A stretch of 64,000 bases of DNA, taken from contig NZ_JAPDHW010000006.1 in the NCBI RefSeq assembly GCF_025971945.1, positions 62,001 through 126,000 on the forward strand. Reading direction: 5' to 3'. Under the pieces are notes generated by a model. The model did no database searches and was not told where the DNA came from. It saw only the letters and a list, made by a program, of their open reading frames with translations. A program made the position numbers and the translations under genes. This document shows positions 44,995 through 54,742 of this stretch, in pieces (the first letter of the stretch is position 1; each line of letters opens with the position of its first letter). This DNA is from Chryseobacterium kimseyorum. Lineage in GTDB: Bacteria > Bacteroidota > Bacteroidia > Flavobacteriales > Weeksellaceae.

Positions 44995-45360
44995 ATGAAG
45001 ATTCAAAACTTAACAAAAGCAGAAGAGCAGGTAATGCAGTATTTATGGAGACTCGAAAAGGGTTTTCTGAAAGATGTTCTTGATCTCTTCCCGGAACCGA
45101 AACCTCACACGAATACGGTTTCTACTATTCTAAAGGTTTTGAAAGAGAAAGAATTTGTAGACTATAATATATATGGAAGACAGCATGAATATTTCCCTCT
45201 TGTTTCTAAAGAGCAGTATTCTGGGAAGACCATGAAAAGTCTTGTGAAAAATTATTTTAAAGGTTCTTACAAAAGTGCCGTTTCTTTTTTGGTTGAAAAA
45301 AATGAGATGACCGTTGAAGATCTTGAAATGTTACTGAACGAACTCAAAAAGAAAGACTAA
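44995..45360 (+). CDS. BlaI/MecI/CopY-family transcriptional repressor
   Basis: Winged-helix repressor of 121 aa: LTKAEEQVMQYLWRLEKGFLKDVLD, then PKPHTNTVSTILKVLKEKEFVDYNIYGRQHEYFPLVS is the recognition helix and wing. The rest is the dimerisation helix pair (KSAVSFLVEKNEMTVEDLEMLLNEL) with the cleavage region typical of BlaI. It sits one base before the M56 peptidase gene, the classical BlaI-BlaR1 arrangement in which the peptidase senses a signal and triggers removal of the repressor. No beta-lactamase gene is present nearby, so the inducer is unlikely to be just a beta-lactam. Confidence 0.94.
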   Translation: MKIQNLTKAEEQVMQYLWRLEKGFLKDVLDLFPEPKPHTNTVSTILKVLKEKEFVDYNIYGRQHEYFPLVSKEQYSGKTMKSLVKNYFKGSYKSAVSFLVEKNEMTVEDLEMLLNELKKKD

Positions 45361-45361
45361 G

Positions 45362-47314
45362 ATGGAAGCACTGGTTTTATATTTCGGAAAAGTAATCATC
45401 TGCTCGGGTGTACTGTTTTTGTATTATCAGTTGTCTCTTAAAGACAAGACGTTTCATCATTACAACAGGTTTTATTTACTGTTTGCGATGATTACTTCTA
45501 TATTGCTTCCCTTAATAAGAGTAGAAGATTTTACGATTGAAGTGAGCAACGACATTTATTTGCTTATTAACAGGATACAGAATTTAAACACAAACAATAC
45601 AGCGGATCATGATTACATTTATTTTAGAATTGTTTTTTCAGCTTTGGGATTGGTGTCTTTCTATTTTTTAGGAAAACTGCTTTACGGAGTTTTAAAAATT
45701 ACACAATTTAAAAACCAGTTTCAGAAAGAAACTTTTGAAGGAGTGAATTTCTACCAGACCAACCTTTCAGAAGCACCGTTTTCATACTTTAAAAATCTTT
45801 TTTGGAAGAATACCATTGTGATCAATTCAGACATTGGAAGGCAGATTTTGAAACATGAGATGGTTCACATAGAGCAGAAACATTCGTATGATAAAATATT
45901 TATTGAGATCATTACTGCTGTTTTTTGGTTCAATCCGTTCTTTCATATTATTAAAAAAGAAATAAGTTTAATTCACGAATATCTGGCTGATAAAAAAGCC
46001 GTCAAAAAATCGGACACAAAAGCATTTGCGCAGATGCTTTTAGCAAGTCACTTTTCCGGAAATCAATTAACGGTGACCAGTCCGTTTCTCAGTTCAAACC
46101 TAAAAAAAAGACTCAAGATGTTACAGAAACCCCAAACCAAATTCGGTTATGCGCGTAGAATTTTTGCATTACCGGTGTTATTTACAGTTGCTTTCGCTTA
46201 TATGGTGAACGCGAAAAATAAAGAAATTGCAGAGACCAATATCGAAATAGAAAATGCAGTTTCTGAGATTAAAAAAGATACTATTTCTCCTAAAAATAAT
46301 ATCGATCAGATCGTAGAAAGACAGGAAGCTAAAATTTCTAAAGCGAATGACGATTTAAGGATTCAATCTGAAAAGCTTAAAACTTTAAGCGAAAAATCGA
46401 AAGAAAAAGCGGCAGAATTGAAAAAAATTGCCAAAGAAAAAGGTGATGACAGCTATGAATTTGAATTGAAAGCAAAGGAATTGAAACAGCTTTCTGGCGA
46501 AATGGATAAGATTGTTGACAACGCTTATGATTTAAAATTTAAAACGGATTCTCCCAATGGCAATAGTTATTTCTTTAAATTAAATGAAGATAAAGGAGTT
46601 GAACTGAGTAATTTTTTATATTCTAAGGAGTTTAAAGAAAGATCGGGTTTAACAGATGATAAAATTAGAGATTTGAATGAAAAAATAGGTCGTCGGGTTG
46701 GTAAAATAAATAAATTTTATCTCAATGGGAAAGATATAATGGCTAATGAAAATCAATCCATACCGCCAACTCCTATAACTCCGCCAATAGTAGCTCGTGG
46801 ATACACAGGAGTTGCAAAATATACTGAGGTGAAGCCCTATGTTTTATCTAAAAAAGACCAGAGAAAGCTGGAGAAATTATCAAAAGAAAGAGCCGAACTG
46901 GCAAGAAAGCAGGCTGAGATTTCTAAAAAGCAGGCGGAAATTATCGGTGAGAAAACTCAGAATAATCCATGGATTATTTCTGTAGATGCACATGCAAATC
47001 CAAAAGCAGACTATACTGTAATTTCTAAATATGTGGATTCTGAAAAAAAAGTGAAAAATACCATCGTGAATACTCAAAATACACGTGTCATTACTGATGG
47101 TGCTATTTCCGATGCTCGTAAATTTAATATCAGTGGATTGGATGACTTTGATAATGATGTAAAAATTCTGATCGATGGAAAGGTGGTATCAAAGGAAGAT
47201 TTGGCTGCTTTCGATTCAAAAAATATAAAAGATGTGCATGTTGTTAGAAATAAGGTGAATGGAAGACTGAAAGGAGAAATAATTGTAAACACCAAAAAAG
47301 GAAAGGCGGAATAG
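45362..47314 (+). CDS. BlaR1-like M56 metallopeptidase with TonB-plug-like tail (copy 1)
   Basis: The N-terminus has membrane segments starting MEALVLYFGKVIICSGVLFLYY. The cytoplasmic zinc protease motif is KHEMVHIEQKHSYDKI (HExxH), with FWFNPFFHIIKKEISLIHEYLADKKA after it. A last membrane segment (YARRIFALPVLFTVAFAYMV) leads to a long periplasmic part. This contains coiled-coil helices rich in Lys and Glu (residues about 310-390 and 500-530) and ends in a TonB-plug-like segment (VKILIDGKVVSKEDLAAFDS, KGEIIVNTKKG). There is no penicillin-binding sensor domain as in BlaR1. At 650 aa it is paired with BlaI and followed by a second paralog. Confidence 0.9.
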   Translation: MEALVLYFGKVIICSGVLFLYYQLSLKDKTFHHYNRFYLLFAMITSILLPLIRVEDFTIEVSNDIYLLINRIQNLNTNNTADHDYIYFRIVFSALGLVSFYFLGKLLYGVLKITQFKNQFQKETFEGVNFYQTNLSEAPFSYFKNLFWKNTIVINSDIGRQILKHEMVHIEQKHSYDKIFIEIITAVFWFNPFFHIIKKEISLIHEYLADKKAVKKSDTKAFAQMLLASHFSGNQLTVTSPFLSSNLKKRLKMLQKPQTKFGYARRIFALPVLFTVAFAYMVNAKNKEIAETNIEIENAVSEIKKDTISPKNNIDQIVERQEAKISKANDDLRIQSEKLKTLSEKSKEKAAELKKIAKEKGDDSYEFELKAKELKQLSGEMDKIVDNAYDLKFKTDSPNGNSYFFKLNEDKGVELSNFLYSKEFKERSGLTDDKIRDLNEKIGRRVGKINKFYLNGKDIMANENQSIPPTPITPPIVARGYTGVAKYTEVKPYVLSKKDQRKLEKLSKERAELARKQAEISKKQAEIIGEKTQNNPWIISVDAHANPKADYTVISKYVDSEKKVKNTIVNTQNTRVITDGAISDARKFNISGLDDFDNDVKILIDGKVVSKEDLAAFDSKNIKDVHVVRNKVNGRLKGEIIVNTKKGKAE

Positions 47315-47365
47315 GTCCGGAAATTTTTAAAGATAATTTTAATTGACATCCAAAACGAATATGAT

Positions 47366-49204
47366 ATGGAAGCGCTGATTTTATACTTCGGAAAAGTAAT
47401 AATTTGCTCAGGTGTTATGTTTTTGTACTATCAAATTGCTTTGAAAGACAAAACATTCCATCATTACAACAGATTTTATCTTCTTGCGATGATGGTAGTA
47501 TCCATGATTCTGCCTTTACTTAAAATCGAATATTTCACAATTGAATTCAGCGATGAAGTTTTTGTTTTGCTCAATAAAATTCAAACTTTTACAGATTCTA
47601 AAAACACAAATGATGGAATCAGTTATCTGAAGTATATCAACTGGGGAATCGCCGGCGTTGCAGTCATTTTATTATGCAAACTTTTATTCGGAATATTTAA
47701 AATTATTAAATTTAAATCTCAATTCGAGAAAGAGAACTTTGAAGGAATCAATTTTTATCAGACCAATCTTTCAGAGGCGCCGTTTTCTTACTTTAAAAAT
47801 CTGTTCTGGAAGAATTCCATTATAATAAATTCAGACATTGGAAAACAGATTTTAAAGCATGAGATGGTTCACATCGAGCAGAAACATTCTTACGATAAAA
47901 TTTTTATTGAAATCGTAACTTCAATATTCTGGTTCAATCCGTTTTTTTACTTTATAAAAAAAGAAATTAATTTAATTCACGAATATCTGGCGGATAACAA
48001 AGCTGTCAGACAGTCGGACACCAAAGCATTTGCGCAGATGCTTTTAGCAAGTCACTTTTCCGGAAATCAATTAACGGTGACCAGTCCGTTTCTCAGTTCA
48101 AACCTAAAAAAAAGACTCAAGATGATTCAAAAACCAAAGACAAAATTCGGATATGCGCGCAGACTTTTTGCGTTGCCGGTGGTATTTACCGTTGCTTTCG
48201 CCTACATGGTAAACGCTAAAAACAGAGAGATAGAAAAAGTAAACGATGATGCTGAAAAAATAATGAAGTCATTAGAAAACAGAAGTGGGCAGACTAATGA
48301 TGAAATCAGTCTCACCAACGCTGAAAATGTTGTTTCAAAAGATACCATCAAACCAACAAATTCTCAGACTTCTGAGGGCGCTATTGTTTCAAATTTAAAG
48401 ATTGCAGGCATCGAAGGTGACCCTCTCAGTACATTTATGAAGGATGCTGATGATCATGATATTTTTCTGGTAGAAGGTAAAAAGGTCAGCAGGTCTGAAT
48501 TTGCAGATTTTTTAGAAAAGAACAGAGAAACTCCCAATTATGTATTCAGCCATTCGGCGCGTAAGACCGATGCCGTAAATGTTATGATTTACAGTGCTGC
48601 TAAAAATAATGACAAGGTTTCCAGCGCTGTAAGAAACAAGATGATGAAGGAAAATAATCTAGGAAATGACATGTTCTTGTTTTTGACCAAAATGCAAGTC
48701 ACAGATAAGGAAAGAGAAGACCTGAGACAGTCAGTATTAGACAGAGCAAAAGCTAAAAAAGCTTCACAGGAAGCGGAAGATAATACAGATCATGAGGCAA
48801 CACAAAATGTCAATTTTGTAAAAGGAATAGATGATGCTGAAAGGCTTAGAATAAAATCAGAAAAAGAACTTGAAGCCCGAAAAGAGAATATCATCATGTT
48901 CAAGCACGAAGAAATTATATCTTATGTGAAAAATAAAGACCAAACTTTTACAAAAGATGAAAGAAAGTCTCCTGTGAAATCAAGTGTTATGGTTTTACCT
49001 TTAAAAGACGGGCAGTTTTTTATCGATGGAAAAGAATTTACAAAAGAAGAACTGAGAAATTACATGAAGGTTTTTCAGGAAGAAATTATTAAAAAGGATA
49101 TTGCTTCGGCAAAAGCTCCATTTAAGTCTGTGAAAATGTACAGAACTCCGTACGGAGACAGAGGTTTCTCAAAACTGGATAAAGTGGAATTTTCAACTAA
49201 ATAA
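47366..49204 (+). CDS. BlaR1-like M56 metallopeptidase (copy 2)
   Basis: Same architecture as the upstream gene: MEALILYFGKVIICSGVMFLYY, KHEMVHIEQKHSYDKI, FWFNPFFYFIKKEINLIHEYLADNKA, YARRLFALPVVFTVAFAYMV. The periplasmic half (from about residue 290) is unrelated in detail and lacks the clear TonB-plug end, although short elements IFLVEGKKVSRSEFADFLEK and QFFIDGKEFTKEELRNYMK look like repeats of a small domain. A stretch of 102 bp (48023-48124) is identical to 46019-46120 of copy 1, which suggests gene conversion. It lies 51 bp after copy 1 and 8 bp before the first GLPGLI gene. Confidence 0.9.
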   Translation: MEALILYFGKVIICSGVMFLYYQIALKDKTFHHYNRFYLLAMMVVSMILPLLKIEYFTIEFSDEVFVLLNKIQTFTDSKNTNDGISYLKYINWGIAGVAVILLCKLLFGIFKIIKFKSQFEKENFEGINFYQTNLSEAPFSYFKNLFWKNSIIINSDIGKQILKHEMVHIEQKHSYDKIFIEIVTSIFWFNPFFYFIKKEINLIHEYLADNKAVRQSDTKAFAQMLLASHFSGNQLTVTSPFLSSNLKKRLKMIQKPKTKFGYARRLFALPVVFTVAFAYMVNAKNREIEKVNDDAEKIMKSLENRSGQTNDEISLTNAENVVSKDTIKPTNSQTSEGAIVSNLKIAGIEGDPLSTFMKDADDHDIFLVEGKKVSRSEFADFLEKNRETPNYVFSHSARKTDAVNVMIYSAAKNNDKVSSAVRNKMMKENNLGNDMFLFLTKMQVTDKEREDLRQSVLDRAKAKKASQEAEDNTDHEATQNVNFVKGIDDAERLRIKSEKELEARKENIIMFKHEEIISYVKNKDQTFTKDERKSPVKSSVMVLPLKDGQFFIDGKEFTKEELRNYMKVFQEEIIKKDIASAKAPFKSVKMYRTPYGDRGFSKLDKVEFSTK

Positions 49205-49212
49205 ATTTAAAT

Positions 49213-50037
49213 ATGAAATTAGTAACTACTTTTAGCTTTTTGCTCATCGTTATATTCGCCAGCGCACAGAATAAGCGTTTCACATACGACTATCTGTTTA
49301 TTCCGGACTCTACCAACGTTTCTGATGTGAAAAGTGAATTGATGAATCTTGATGTCACAGATTCCGGTTCAAAATTTTACAGTGCTACCGTTTATCAGTC
49401 AGATTCAATTATGAAAGTTGATCTTGATAAGCAGTTGGCTGCAACTGGAATGATCAATGTAAAATCTGATATGCGAAAAGGTTTGATAAGATATTCGGTG
49501 AGCAAAAAATATCCGAAATACGAGGTTTTTTTACACAATAGAATTTTAATGGATCTTTATAAGGTTTCAGAAGAGCGGACAATTGACTGGAAAATTACAT
49601 CAGAAAAATTAAAAATAGGAGAATGGAGCACCCAAAAGGCAGAAGCCGATTTTGGAGGTAGACATTGGTATGCATGGTTTACTACAGATATCCCCATTCA
49701 GGATGGACCGTATAAATTTCATGGCCTGCCAGGACTGATTGTAAAACTGGAAGATCAAACTCAGTCACACCGTTTTACTTTGCAGGCAGTTAAAAACTTC
49801 AGTTCTGTTCCTGAAGATATTTTTGGTTCTAAGGAAATTTCAGTAAATTCAAAACAGTATAACAAACTGTTGAAGGATAATGAAAATGATCCTACAAAAG
49901 GCCTCAAGCAGATGCAAATGGGTGGTGTGACCATGATTATGAAAGATGGACAAAACGCACACATGAAAGATCAGGAAGAGCGTATAAAAGCAAGATTGAA
50001 AAAGGATAATAACAGAATAGAACTTATTAAGAAATAA
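49213..50037 (+). CDS. GLPGLI family secreted protein (copy 1)
   Basis: MKLVTTFSFLLIVIFASAQ is a signal peptide. The family name motif occurs as YKFHGLPGLIVKLED near residue 180, preceded by DIPIQDGPYKF and KAEADFGGRHWYAWFTTD. GLPGLI proteins are exported proteins of unknown function found in Bacteroidetes, often near M56 peptidase genes as here. Size 274 aa is usual. It begins eight bases after the M56 stop. Confidence 0.92.
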   Translation: MKLVTTFSFLLIVIFASAQNKRFTYDYLFIPDSTNVSDVKSELMNLDVTDSGSKFYSATVYQSDSIMKVDLDKQLAATGMINVKSDMRKGLIRYSVSKKYPKYEVFLHNRILMDLYKVSEERTIDWKITSEKLKIGEWSTQKAEADFGGRHWYAWFTTDIPIQDGPYKFHGLPGLIVKLEDQTQSHRFTLQAVKNFSSVPEDIFGSKEISVNSKQYNKLLKDNENDPTKGLKQMQMGGVTMIMKDGQNAHMKDQEERIKARLKKDNNRIELIKK

Positions 50038-50041
50038 TATA

Positions 50042-50941
50042 ATGAGAAAAATTTTTAATCTCAGTTTTCTACTCTTATCAATAGTCGTCTTCTCACAAAC
50101 CAACCGTTTCTTCTACGACTATAAATTTATTTCAGATTCTACTGACAAATCTGCTTTGACAAGCGAAGTTATGCTGCTGGATATTGATAAAAACGGTTCA
50201 AACTATTACAGTCAACAAAAATTTGTGGTAGATTCAACTGCTAAGGCTGATTTGGAAAAGCAGTTGAAATCAAGTCCAAACAATATCAGCATCCACAGGA
50301 AAGACAAACCGGGTATGGTTTCTTATAAAGTAACGAAGCAATATCCTGACTTTAAAACCTATCTTTTCACAGGAATTTCCAGCGACAGTTATAAGATTGA
50401 AGAAGACCAGAAACCTGAATGGAAAATTCTTCCGGTTAAACAGAAAGTAGGAGAGTACAATGCTCAGAAAGCCACAACCAATTTTGGTGGCAGAGAATGG
50501 ACTGCATGGTTTTCTACAGATCTTCCATTTCAGGACGGGCCATATAAATTCTACGGACTTCCGGGTTTAATTGTGAAAATTGAAGATAAAACCGGATCAC
50601 ATTCTATGACGCTCGTAGGAAACAAAAATATTCAGACCAGTTTAAATAAAGAAATCGACCTGCCACAGGGAATACAGCTGTACGGAATGGGCGGCAAAGA
50701 TATTGAAATCAATGAAAAGCAATTTAAGAAAGTCTGGAAATCTCACGTGAATGATCCGACGAAAAATATGCGAGAAATGATGTCTAAAAGTTCAGAAACC
50801 AACAAAGTGATTTTTAAAACAAGAACTGCTGACGGCAGAGAAATTTCAGACCCTAATCAGGTTTTCAGAGAAATGGAGAAAAAAGCCAAAGAAGGTTTCA
50901 AAAAGAATAACAATCCGATCGAGCCGGATTTGTATCAATAA
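50042..50941 (+). CDS. GLPGLI family secreted protein (copy 2)
   Basis: The signal peptide is MRKIFNLSFLLLSIVVFSQ. The motif FYGLPGLIVKIEDKTGS and LPFQDGPYKF correspond to those of the preceding gene, so this is a tandem paralog (299 aa). It starts four bases after the stop of copy 1 and ends the operon at a strong terminator. Function unknown. Confidence 0.92.
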   Translation: MRKIFNLSFLLLSIVVFSQTNRFFYDYKFISDSTDKSALTSEVMLLDIDKNGSNYYSQQKFVVDSTAKADLEKQLKSSPNNISIHRKDKPGMVSYKVTKQYPDFKTYLFTGISSDSYKIEEDQKPEWKILPVKQKVGEYNAQKATTNFGGREWTAWFSTDLPFQDGPYKFYGLPGLIVKIEDKTGSHSMTLVGNKNIQTSLNKEIDLPQGIQLYGMGGKDIEINEKQFKKVWKSHVNDPTKNMREMMSKSSETNKVIFKTRTADGREISDPNQVFREMEKKAKEGFKKNNNPIEPDLYQ

Positions 50942-50954
50942 ATAAGTTAAGAAA

Positions 50955-50984
50955 AAAAAGCGGTGAAAATTTTCACCGCTTTTT
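50955..50984. terminator. Terminator of the BlaI-M56-GLPGLI operon, bidirectional
   Basis: AAAAAGCGGTGAAAA / TTTTCACCGCTTTTT, a 30-bp perfect palindrome between convergent genes. Confidence 0.9.
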
Positions 50985-50989
50985 CTATG

Positions 50990-52846
50990 TTATTTCTTAC
51001 CCGTCAGCCATTGATCCTGAAGTTTCTTTTCAGCTAGCGTTGGATTGGCCTTAAACTGAAGCGTTTCAAGGGTCATCTTATCGAGAACTGCTTTTCCTTT
51101 AAGATCGATTTTATCATTTTTATCACCATTTTTTCTGAGAACAGTCACCGTAACGTTTTGCCCATCTTTAATGGTTTTAGAATAATTGATAAATTCCTGT
51201 ACATTTTGAATATTGATTGTCTTACCGTCAAGCGCTACAACTTCATCCGTAATTTTGAATCCGATACTTTTCGCAAAAGGAGATAATGCAGAACTTTCAT
51301 CAAATACAAAAGTGTTGTTTTTATCGTTGTAACCAGTCTGGTTCGGATCTTTTACAAACCAGAAGATTGGCGGAGTTTCCTGCTTGTTGATTTCTACACC
51401 CACCTGCGCCAAATATTCAGCGTATGGAGTTGGCTGACTTCCTGAGATATACTTATTGTAAAAGTCTTTTATCTGAGGATAACCAGTAACCGTTACCAGT
51501 TCGTCAATCAGTTTGTCATCTTTGAAAGGTTTGTTTTCACCAAATCTCTGTGATAATTTTCTGATCATATCACGGTAACCCATTTCTCCGTTTGACAGTT
51601 TTCTCAGTTCAATATCAAGGCACATCGTCAAAAGAGTTCCTTTTTCATAGACATTTCTGTACTGATCTTTGTATTCGTCCAGCAAAATATTTTTACTCAT
51701 CACTGTAAACGGCATCGTATCGTTATAGCTTTTTGAGTTTTTAATTTTGTCGCTCATTCTCTGAAGGAACTGATCTCTAGTAATCAAACCTTCCTGAATC
51801 TGGAAAAGATTGGCAAAATATTCGGTTCCACCTTCGTACATCCAAAGATGCTGAGACATTTTAGGATCTGCATAATCGAAATAGTGAATTTCTTCTGAAT
51901 GCGTTTTCAAAGGATTGACCGTGTGAAAAAATTCGTGAGAAACTACGTCTACAATTGCTTCGTCGATAGCTTCTTTAGGCATCATTTCGTGCAGGACAAC
52001 ACTTGTAGATTCGTGATGTTCCAATGCTCCGAAGCCTTTAATCTGAGGTCCCTCTGTTCCTGCAAGATAAAGCATGATCGCATACTTTTTATTGGTATTC
52101 ATATCACCCAAAAATTTCTTTTGAGCCACGACCATTTTCTCTAAATTTTCTTTAAAATCTGCTGCTTTGTACTTTCCTGTTGGCGAATAAACTCCTAAAA
52201 CCAAATCCATTCCTCCAGCATTGAAAGTTATATAATCAGGTTTTGAATACATCAATGGAGAATCGGTCAGTTTTGCATAATTTGCTAAAGTAAAAGTATC
52301 TGTAGCTTCAGATTTGTCCTGGTCTACCAAGGCAGTCGTTCCGTAAAAGTCATTGGGCTTTTGGATCGTCAGTTGGTAGGGAACATCCTGCATATTGTCG
52401 ATATAACCCACAAAGCCATGAGTATTAATCAAATAAATTTTCCCCTGTTCGATATCTGTTCCTGATGGCGAAAATACAGCTTTGTGCTTATCGGTTGTAT
52501 TCTCCTCATCAAAACTGTCATTTACCAAGTAGGTAACTTTAGTTAAAAACTGTGCGTTTTTTAGAGAGTAAGTATTGTCACCAACTTTCGTGAAAGCTAT
52601 TTCTTTTCCTTTATTATCTAAAAATTTAATTCCCTCTATAAATCTTCCGTAATCATCCACAGAATATGTTCCCGGAACTGTTTTCGGAAAATGGAATTTA
52701 ACATCTCCTGATTTCATTTTAGGAAATTCCATGGTAACAGCGATTTTGTCGTCTTTCACATTTACAAGATCGATATTGGCTTTGATAGATTGTGCATGAA
52801 CAAAAGCTGCAGCAAGAATTCCTAAGCTAAGTGCTATTTTTTTCAT
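50990..52846 (-). CDS. M61-family metallopeptidase with C-terminal PDZ domain
   Basis: Signal peptide MKKIALSLGILAAAFVHAQ. The N-terminal beta domain of glycyl-aminopeptidase-like proteins comes first. The zinc site is VSHEFFHTVNPLKTHSEEIH (HExxH near residue 302), and the third ligand lies in the downstream LWMYEGGTEYFANL. Near residues 505-600 a PDZ domain (LSPFAKSIGFKITDEVVALDG, VTVTVLRKNG) follows. M61 enzymes are secreted or periplasmic aminopeptidases or endopeptidases. Length 618 aa is normal. It is separated from the M1 gene by a terminator and runs in the same direction. Confidence 0.93.
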   Translation of the reverse strand: MKKIALSLGILAAAFVHAQSIKANIDLVNVKDDKIAVTMEFPKMKSGDVKFHFPKTVPGTYSVDDYGRFIEGIKFLDNKGKEIAFTKVGDNTYSLKNAQFLTKVTYLVNDSFDEENTTDKHKAVFSPSGTDIEQGKIYLINTHGFVGYIDNMQDVPYQLTIQKPNDFYGTTALVDQDKSEATDTFTLANYAKLTDSPLMYSKPDYITFNAGGMDLVLGVYSPTGKYKAADFKENLEKMVVAQKKFLGDMNTNKKYAIMLYLAGTEGPQIKGFGALEHHESTSVVLHEMMPKEAIDEAIVDVVSHEFFHTVNPLKTHSEEIHYFDYADPKMSQHLWMYEGGTEYFANLFQIQEGLITRDQFLQRMSDKIKNSKSYNDTMPFTVMSKNILLDEYKDQYRNVYEKGTLLTMCLDIELRKLSNGEMGYRDMIRKLSQRFGENKPFKDDKLIDELVTVTGYPQIKDFYNKYISGSQPTPYAEYLAQVGVEINKQETPPIFWFVKDPNQTGYNDKNNTFVFDESSALSPFAKSIGFKITDEVVALDGKTINIQNVQEFINYSKTIKDGQNVTVTVLRKNGDKNDKIDLKGKAVLDKMTLETLQFKANPTLAEKKLQDQWLTGKK

Positions 52847-52925
52847 TAGGTTTATTTTATAGATAAGTAGTTGACAGAAAATTGAAATTGTTACAGAATC
52901 ATCAAATTTTATTTAATTTTTTTTA

Positions 52926-52962
52926 AATAAAAAAGACAAAACCCTGATGAAGCTTTGTCTTT
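52926..52962 (-). terminator. Terminator of the M1 peptidase gene
   Basis: On the minus strand AAAGACAAA and TTTGTCTTT arms (9 bp) with a loop of 13 nt, then TTTTTTATTT. Confidence 0.8.
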
Positions 52963-52968
52963 AGTAAT

Positions 52969-54600
52969 TTATTGAACTTTTTTATATTTGACGTAGTAAT
53001 TCTTATTAAACTCTACAGGAGCGGTGTTTTTAAGTTTTACTTTCTGCCAGGATTCATTAGGCGAAATTGTTTCGTTACCGAATTTAACAGGAAGATTCAG
53101 GTTCTTTACCACATCGGTAAAACGGTATTTAAGCTCTGTTCCATTCTGAGAATATTCTAAAACCGGAACTTTGGTAGTTCTTAAATATTGATTGAAAACT
53201 GAAGAGAAATCAATTCCTGATTTTTCTGAAATATATTTTTCAATCTGTTCGGTAGTTACCGTTTGATGATAAAAATCTTTGTTCAAACCGCGTAAAATCT
53301 GTCTGAATTTTTCATCGTTATTGATCACCTGTCGGATCGTGTGAAGCATACTTGCACCTTTTGGATACATATCTCCGCTCCCTTCATTCCTCACGCCGTA
53401 TTTTCCGATAATTGGAACGTCGTTGGAAATACTGTTCTGAATTCCCTGAGCATAAATATCCGCAGACTTTTTATCCATATAATTTTCAGTAAAAAGCACT
53501 TCAGAATACATGGTAAAACCTTCATGAACCCACATGTCAGCCTGATCTTTGGCTGTGATATTATTGGCAAACCACTCATGACCGCTTTCGTGTACAATGA
53601 TGTAATCCCAGTTTAATCCGACACCCGTTCCTGAAAAATCGCGACCCAAATAACCATTCATATATTGGTTTCCATAGGCAACATTGCTCTGATGTTCCAT
53701 TCCTAAGTAAGGAGAATCTACCAGTTTGTAAGAGTCTTCGTAAAACGGATAAGGCCCGAACCAATATTCAAAGGCTTTCAACATTGGCTTAACCTGCTGA
53801 AACTGTTTTTTTGCTTTATCTAAATTATAATCAATAACCCAATAGTCGAGATCAAGTTTTCCTTTTTCACCTGCGTAAGAATCTTTAAAATTGACGTACT
53901 TGCCAATATTCGGAATAATAGAGTAAGCATTGATAGGATTCTTAACTTCCCAAGTGAAAATGTTTTTTCCGTTTTCTGTTTTTTTATCGGTAAGTCTTCC
54001 ATTTCCGATTCCTACTAAATCTGATGGTGTTATAATTTTCATTACAATTCCGTTTTCAGGTTCGTCACTCCAGATATCTTTTACAGGCAGCCATATAGAT
54101 GCACCAATCCCTTCATCTGCAACGCTCATCCAGGGATTTCCCTTTTCGTCATTGGTGAAAACCCAGCCTCCATCCCAAGGTGCATTTTTAGCGATCACAG
54201 GATTTCCTGAATAGGTGACGTCGATCGTATATTTTTCGCCTTTTTTGAAATTTTTCTTAGAAGAGATGAAGATAAAGTCTCCATCTTGCTTAAAGCCATT
54301 GACTGTAGGGAAACTGCATTCAATTTTGTCTGCTTTCATCGGATTCTGAAGGTCAATCTGGAATACAGGATTGCTCACATCTTTTGAAATTTCAAAACTG
54401 ATTTTGTTATTTCCTTTGATACTTTTTTGCTCGAAGTTGGGCTCTACAGATAATTCATATTTTTTGACATCCCAAAAATTACGGAATTCAGTATTTGAAC
54501 CTTTAAGAGTGTCCTGTTTGGTAAACTTTTTATTCTGTTCAAAAAACTGCCCGAAAACCATTCCGGAAGCCAATAAAATCGAATACGAGAGTTTATACAT
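52969..54600 (-). CDS. M1-family aminopeptidase, secreted
   Basis: ATG 54600 (MYKLSYSILLASGMVFGQ) gives a clean signal peptide; the ATG nine bases upstream adds MQL and is less likely. Catalytic features are the exopeptidase motif variant DSPYLGMEHQSNVAYGN, the zinc site IIVHESGHEWFANN (about residue 338) with the third ligand in DMWVHEGFTMYSEVLF, and the downstream tyrosine region. The C-terminal beta domain (VPVLEYSQNGTELKYRFTDV) resembles M1 peptidases of Bacteroidetes. It releases N-terminal residues from peptides in the periplasm or outside. Length 543 aa is on the short side, without the long C-terminal helical domain of PepN. Confidence 0.94.
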   Translation of the reverse strand: MYKLSYSILLASGMVFGQFFEQNKKFTKQDTLKGSNTEFRNFWDVKKYELSVEPNFEQKSIKGNNKISFEISKDVSNPVFQIDLQNPMKADKIECSFPTVNGFKQDGDFIFISSKKNFKKGEKYTIDVTYSGNPVIAKNAPWDGGWVFTNDEKGNPWMSVADEGIGASIWLPVKDIWSDEPENGIVMKIITPSDLVGIGNGRLTDKKTENGKNIFTWEVKNPINAYSIIPNIGKYVNFKDSYAGEKGKLDLDYWVIDYNLDKAKKQFQQVKPMLKAFEYWFGPYPFYEDSYKLVDSPYLGMEHQSNVAYGNQYMNGYLGRDFSGTGVGLNWDYIIVHESGHEWFANNITAKDQADMWVHEGFTMYSEVLFTENYMDKKSADIYAQGIQNSISNDVPIIGKYGVRNEGSGDMYPKGASMLHTIRQVINNDEKFRQILRGLNKDFYHQTVTTEQIEKYISEKSGIDFSSVFNQYLRTTKVPVLEYSQNGTELKYRFTDVVKNLNLPVKFGNETISPNESWQKVKLKNTAPVEFNKNYYVKYKKVQ

Positions 54601-54742
54601 GAGTTGCAAAATTTGATGTCTTCAAAAATATAAAATTTAAAATCAATTGAATAAAAAAGTGTGGAGAAATGCAGAAAGTGAAGAATTTAAATGAATACTT
54701 TTAATTTTAAGCTAAAAAAACAATTGTTTAAGTTTACATTCT

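Noticed and set aside
45362..47314. True BlaR1 beta-lactam sensor
   Set aside because: No penicillin-binding domain or SxxK motif is seen in the periplasmic half, and no beta-lactamase gene is adjacent.
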